DNA of 7,442 nucleotides from the NCBI GenBank assembly GCA_900552295.1, contig URZB01000072.1, positions 1 through 7,442 on the forward strand, written 5' to 3'. Below the pieces are notes generated by a model. It was not told the DNA's origin and did no database searches. It saw nothing but the letters and a program-made list of their open reading frames with translations. Positions 6,045 to 7,442 of the stretch are shown piece after piece. The stretch comes from an uncultured Collinsella sp. (GTDB lineage Bacteria; Actinomycetota; Coriobacteriia; Coriobacteriales; Coriobacteriaceae). The translations under genes and the position numbers were made by a program. The stretch's first letter is position 1; every line of letters begins with the position of its first letter.

Positions 6045-6061
6045 CTAAACAGACTGAAGCG

Positions 6062-6087
6062 AAAAAAGGCCCGAGCAATCGGGCCTT
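6062..6087 (-). terminator. Intrinsic terminator after the M42 peptidase gene
   Basis: On the minus strand AAGGCCCGA (6087-6079) pairs perfectly with TCGGGCCTT (6074-6066) around a 4-base loop, and a T run follows (A at 6065-6062 on the plus strand). It is about 35 bases past the peptidase stop codon and isolates the kinase gene from upstream transcription. Confidence 0.92.
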
Positions 6088-6122
6088 AGAGCAATTGGTC
6101 AGCCGAGTCGCAAGCTGCTCCT

Positions 6123-7166
6123 CTAGCGTTGTACGTAGGCGCGGACCAGCTCGTAGGTATTGCGCACGCCGTCGATGTGGCTGCGCTCGTAGTTGTGGCT
6201 CGCGTACACGCCGGGGCCGATCAGGCCGTGACGGATGTCGTAGCCGGCCGAGAGCGTGGCCTCAACGTCCGAGCCGTAGTGCGGATACACATCGATGGCG
6301 TAATCGAGCTCCAGCTCGCGCGCGATGTTGGACAGCGTGGTTACCAGGTCGTAGTTGTACGGACCGCCCGAATCCTTGGCGCAAATCGACACCATGCGCT
6401 CGGTGCAGCCCAGGTCGTCGCCCACGCAGCCCATGTCAACGCTGATCATCTCGCGCGTGTCGGCCGGCACGAAAGCACCGCCGTGGCCGACCTCCTCGTA
6501 CACGGTAAAGAGCAGCGACACCTTGCGCGAAAGCGACACCTCGCCGTCAGCAACAGCGCGGGCCAGACCCAGCAGAATCGACGCCGACAGCTTGTCATCC
6601 AGGAAGCGGCTCTTGATGTAGCCGCTCTCCGTCACCGTGGTACGCGGATCCATAGCGATGATGTCGCCGGTCTGAATGCCCAGCTCAAGCACATCGTCCT
6701 TGCTGTCGACATTCTCATCGAGCAGGATTTCCATGTTCTTCTCGATGGTCTTGACCGGCTCGTCGGCCACATGCGCCGAAGGCTCGGTATTGAGGACCAC
6801 GCCCGTGTAGACATTGCCGTCGCGCGTGTAGACGGTGCAGTTCTCGCCATCGGCCGTAGACCACTGATGCCCGCCGAGCGTCGTGGGGCGCAGGCGACCA
6901 TTGTCCTTAATGGAACGCACCATGGCGCCCAGGGTATCGACATGGCTCGCCAGTACGAGCGGCTCACCCTCGCCACCAAGCTCAACGAGCACGTTACCCT
7001 TATTGGAACGCTCAGGCCCAAACCCCATATCGCGCAGGGTCTCCATCAGATAATCAGTCGCCGCACGGGTATAGCCCGTCGGCGAAGCAATAGAAGTCAG
7101 TGTCTTAAGCTGTCCCGCGATATAGGAGAGCGTCTCCTCTAGAGAAGCATCGATTACAGAAGCCAT
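6123..7166 (-). CDS. M42 family metallo-aminopeptidase
   Basis: M42 enzymes are cytoplasmic, usually dodecameric, di-metal aminopeptidases that trim peptides; some were once annotated as endoglucanases. The 347-residue length is typical. Metal and catalytic residues are all visible in order: ASHVDTLG with H75 and D77, the bridging aspartate in FLDDKLSA (D190/D191), the catalytic-base glutamate and ligand in VYEEVGHGG (E224, E225), SVDMG with D244, and the final histidine in YASHNYERSH (H324 most likely). Between the first two motifs lies the insert that carries the PDZ-like/dimer domain in this family. Exact substrate preference cannot be read from sequence. Start chosen at 7166 because GGAAGG (7173-7178 on the plus strand) sits 6 bases upstream. 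Upstream starts at 7172 (ATG) and 7184 (TTG) overlap or precede that site. It forms a single-gene unit with its own terminator; the kinase gene lies downstream on the same strand. Confidence 0.93.
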   Translation of the reverse strand: MASVIDASLEETLSYIAGQLKTLTSIASPTGYTRAATDYLMETLRDMGFGPERSNKGNVLVELGGEGEPLVLASHVDTLGAMVRSIKDNGRLRPTTLGGHQWSTADGENCTVYTRDGNVYTGVVLNTEPSAHVADEPVKTIEKNMEILLDENVDSKDDVLELGIQTGDIIAMDPRTTVTESGYIKSRFLDDKLSASILLGLARAVADGEVSLSRKVSLLFTVYEEVGHGGAFVPADTREMISVDMGCVGDDLGCTERMVSICAKDSGGPYNYDLVTTLSNIARELELDYAIDVYPHYGSDVEATLSAGYDIRHGLIGPGVYASHNYERSHIDGVRNTYELVRAYVQR

Positions 7167-7184
7167 GTGCATCCTTCCAAGCAA

Positions 7185-7401
7185 AACTAAGACCGAGTCC
7201 CGATTTTAACCGTTCTGCACGCGCAAGGCTCTGGGAGCCGAGCCACCTCCAGACGTCCTCGCGCCGATTTTGCGCACGCGCACGGCTTACAATCCCAATC
7301 TTGCATAAATCCTATCGGTATCTGCATAGAAATGAGGAGTCTTTTTGCTTCGTCTCAGGGTACCCCACCTTGGGCCGTGCAAAAAACGGAGTATTCAGCA
7401 C
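7185..7401. other. Upstream region of the peptidase gene, with an imperfect direct repeat
   Basis: No complete gene is seen. A possible minus-strand -10, TAAAAT, lies at 7208-7203 without a clear -35. Two copies of a composite repeat, CGATTTT followed by GCACGCGCAmGGCT, lie at 7201-7230 and 7265-7287. On the plus strand a TTG at 7345 preceded by GAGGAG could begin a gene running right (MLRLRVPHLG...), but only about 19 codons are genomic before the adapter begins, so I do not call it. Confidence 0.4.
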
Positions 7402-7442
7402 CTGTCTCTTATACACATCTGACGCTGCCGACGATAAGGCTC
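7402..7442 (+). other. Illumina Nextera (Tn5) adapter and i5 index left on the contig end
   Basis: CTGTCTCTTATACACATCT (7402-7420) is the 19-base Tn5 mosaic end used in Nextera libraries. GACGCTGCCGACGA (7421-7434) is the rest of the reverse complement of the Nextera read-1 adapter. The last eight bases, TAAGGCTC, are the reverse complement of GAGCCTTA, which I recall as i5 index S521. This is library sequence, not genome. Confidence 0.97.

Noticed and set aside
6129..7142. 337-codon open frame on the plus strand across the peptidase gene
   Set aside because: Antisense shadow of the M42 peptidase, repetitive low-information protein, no ribosome binding site.
7402..7420. Tn5/IS50 end as a natural mobile element
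   Set aside because: The mosaic end is followed without a break by synthetic read-1 adapter and index, which only occurs in library DNA.
7332..7442. Plus-strand gene starting near 7332 or 7345 and running off the right edge
   Set aside because: Only about 20 genomic codons remain before the adapter, and the start codon choice is ambiguous, so a gene cannot be supported.

Overview
The window looks like a chromosomal contig end from a high-GC Gram-positive gut actinobacterium, most likely of the Coriobacteriia (Collinsella-like). I infer this from GC-rich codon use, from the mix of actinobacterial and Firmicute-like housekeeping families (YerC/YecD, Rrf2, phage holin superfamily IV, MnmA, M42 peptidase), and from the style of the proteins. 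No 16S or other marker is present, so the assignment rests on recognition only. The last 41 bases (7402-7442) are not genomic. They are Nextera/Tn5 library adapter followed by what reads as an i5 index.

Layout, left to right. The minus-strand 5' end of a probable AddB-like nuclease gene runs off the left edge (1-384). Upstream of it are a minus-strand intrinsic terminator and a YerC/YecD (TrpR-like) regulator (569-868). After a 324-base gap comes a plus-strand four-helix membrane protein of phage holin superfamily IV (1193-1558), with a terminator that may work in both directions. Next is a divergent pair: an Rrf2-family regulator with four clustered cysteines (1700-2128, minus) and cysK, cysteine synthase (2382-3320, plus). 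mnmA, the tRNA 2-thiouridylase, follows on the same strand (3500-4600). Between cysK and mnmA lie three successive inverted repeats. The last is a textbook intrinsic terminator that begins at the predicted mnmA transcription start and ends about 30 bases before the mnmA start codon.

Tail to tail with mnmA, only 8 bases away, is an AT-richer minus-strand gene (4609-5982). It encodes an N-terminal excisionase/MerR-like helix-turn-helix joined to a HipA-like kinase domain, with no separate antitoxin gene beside it. This is the most unusual object in the window. Beyond it are the terminator and gene of an M42 metallo-aminopeptidase (6123-7166, minus), then a short upstream region reaching the adapter.

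Functional reading. Rrf2, CysK and MnmA form a plausible sulfur module. CysK makes cysteine, MnmA consumes cysteine-derived persulfide sulfur for tRNA wobble-uridine thiolation, and the Rrf2 protein could sense cysteine status or an Fe-S cluster and control cysK divergently. In Bacillus subtilis the Rrf2 regulator CymR also sits with a cysteine desulfurase and mnmA. Here cysK occupies the desulfurase position. The HTH-kinase looks like a later insertion between mnmA and the peptidase gene.
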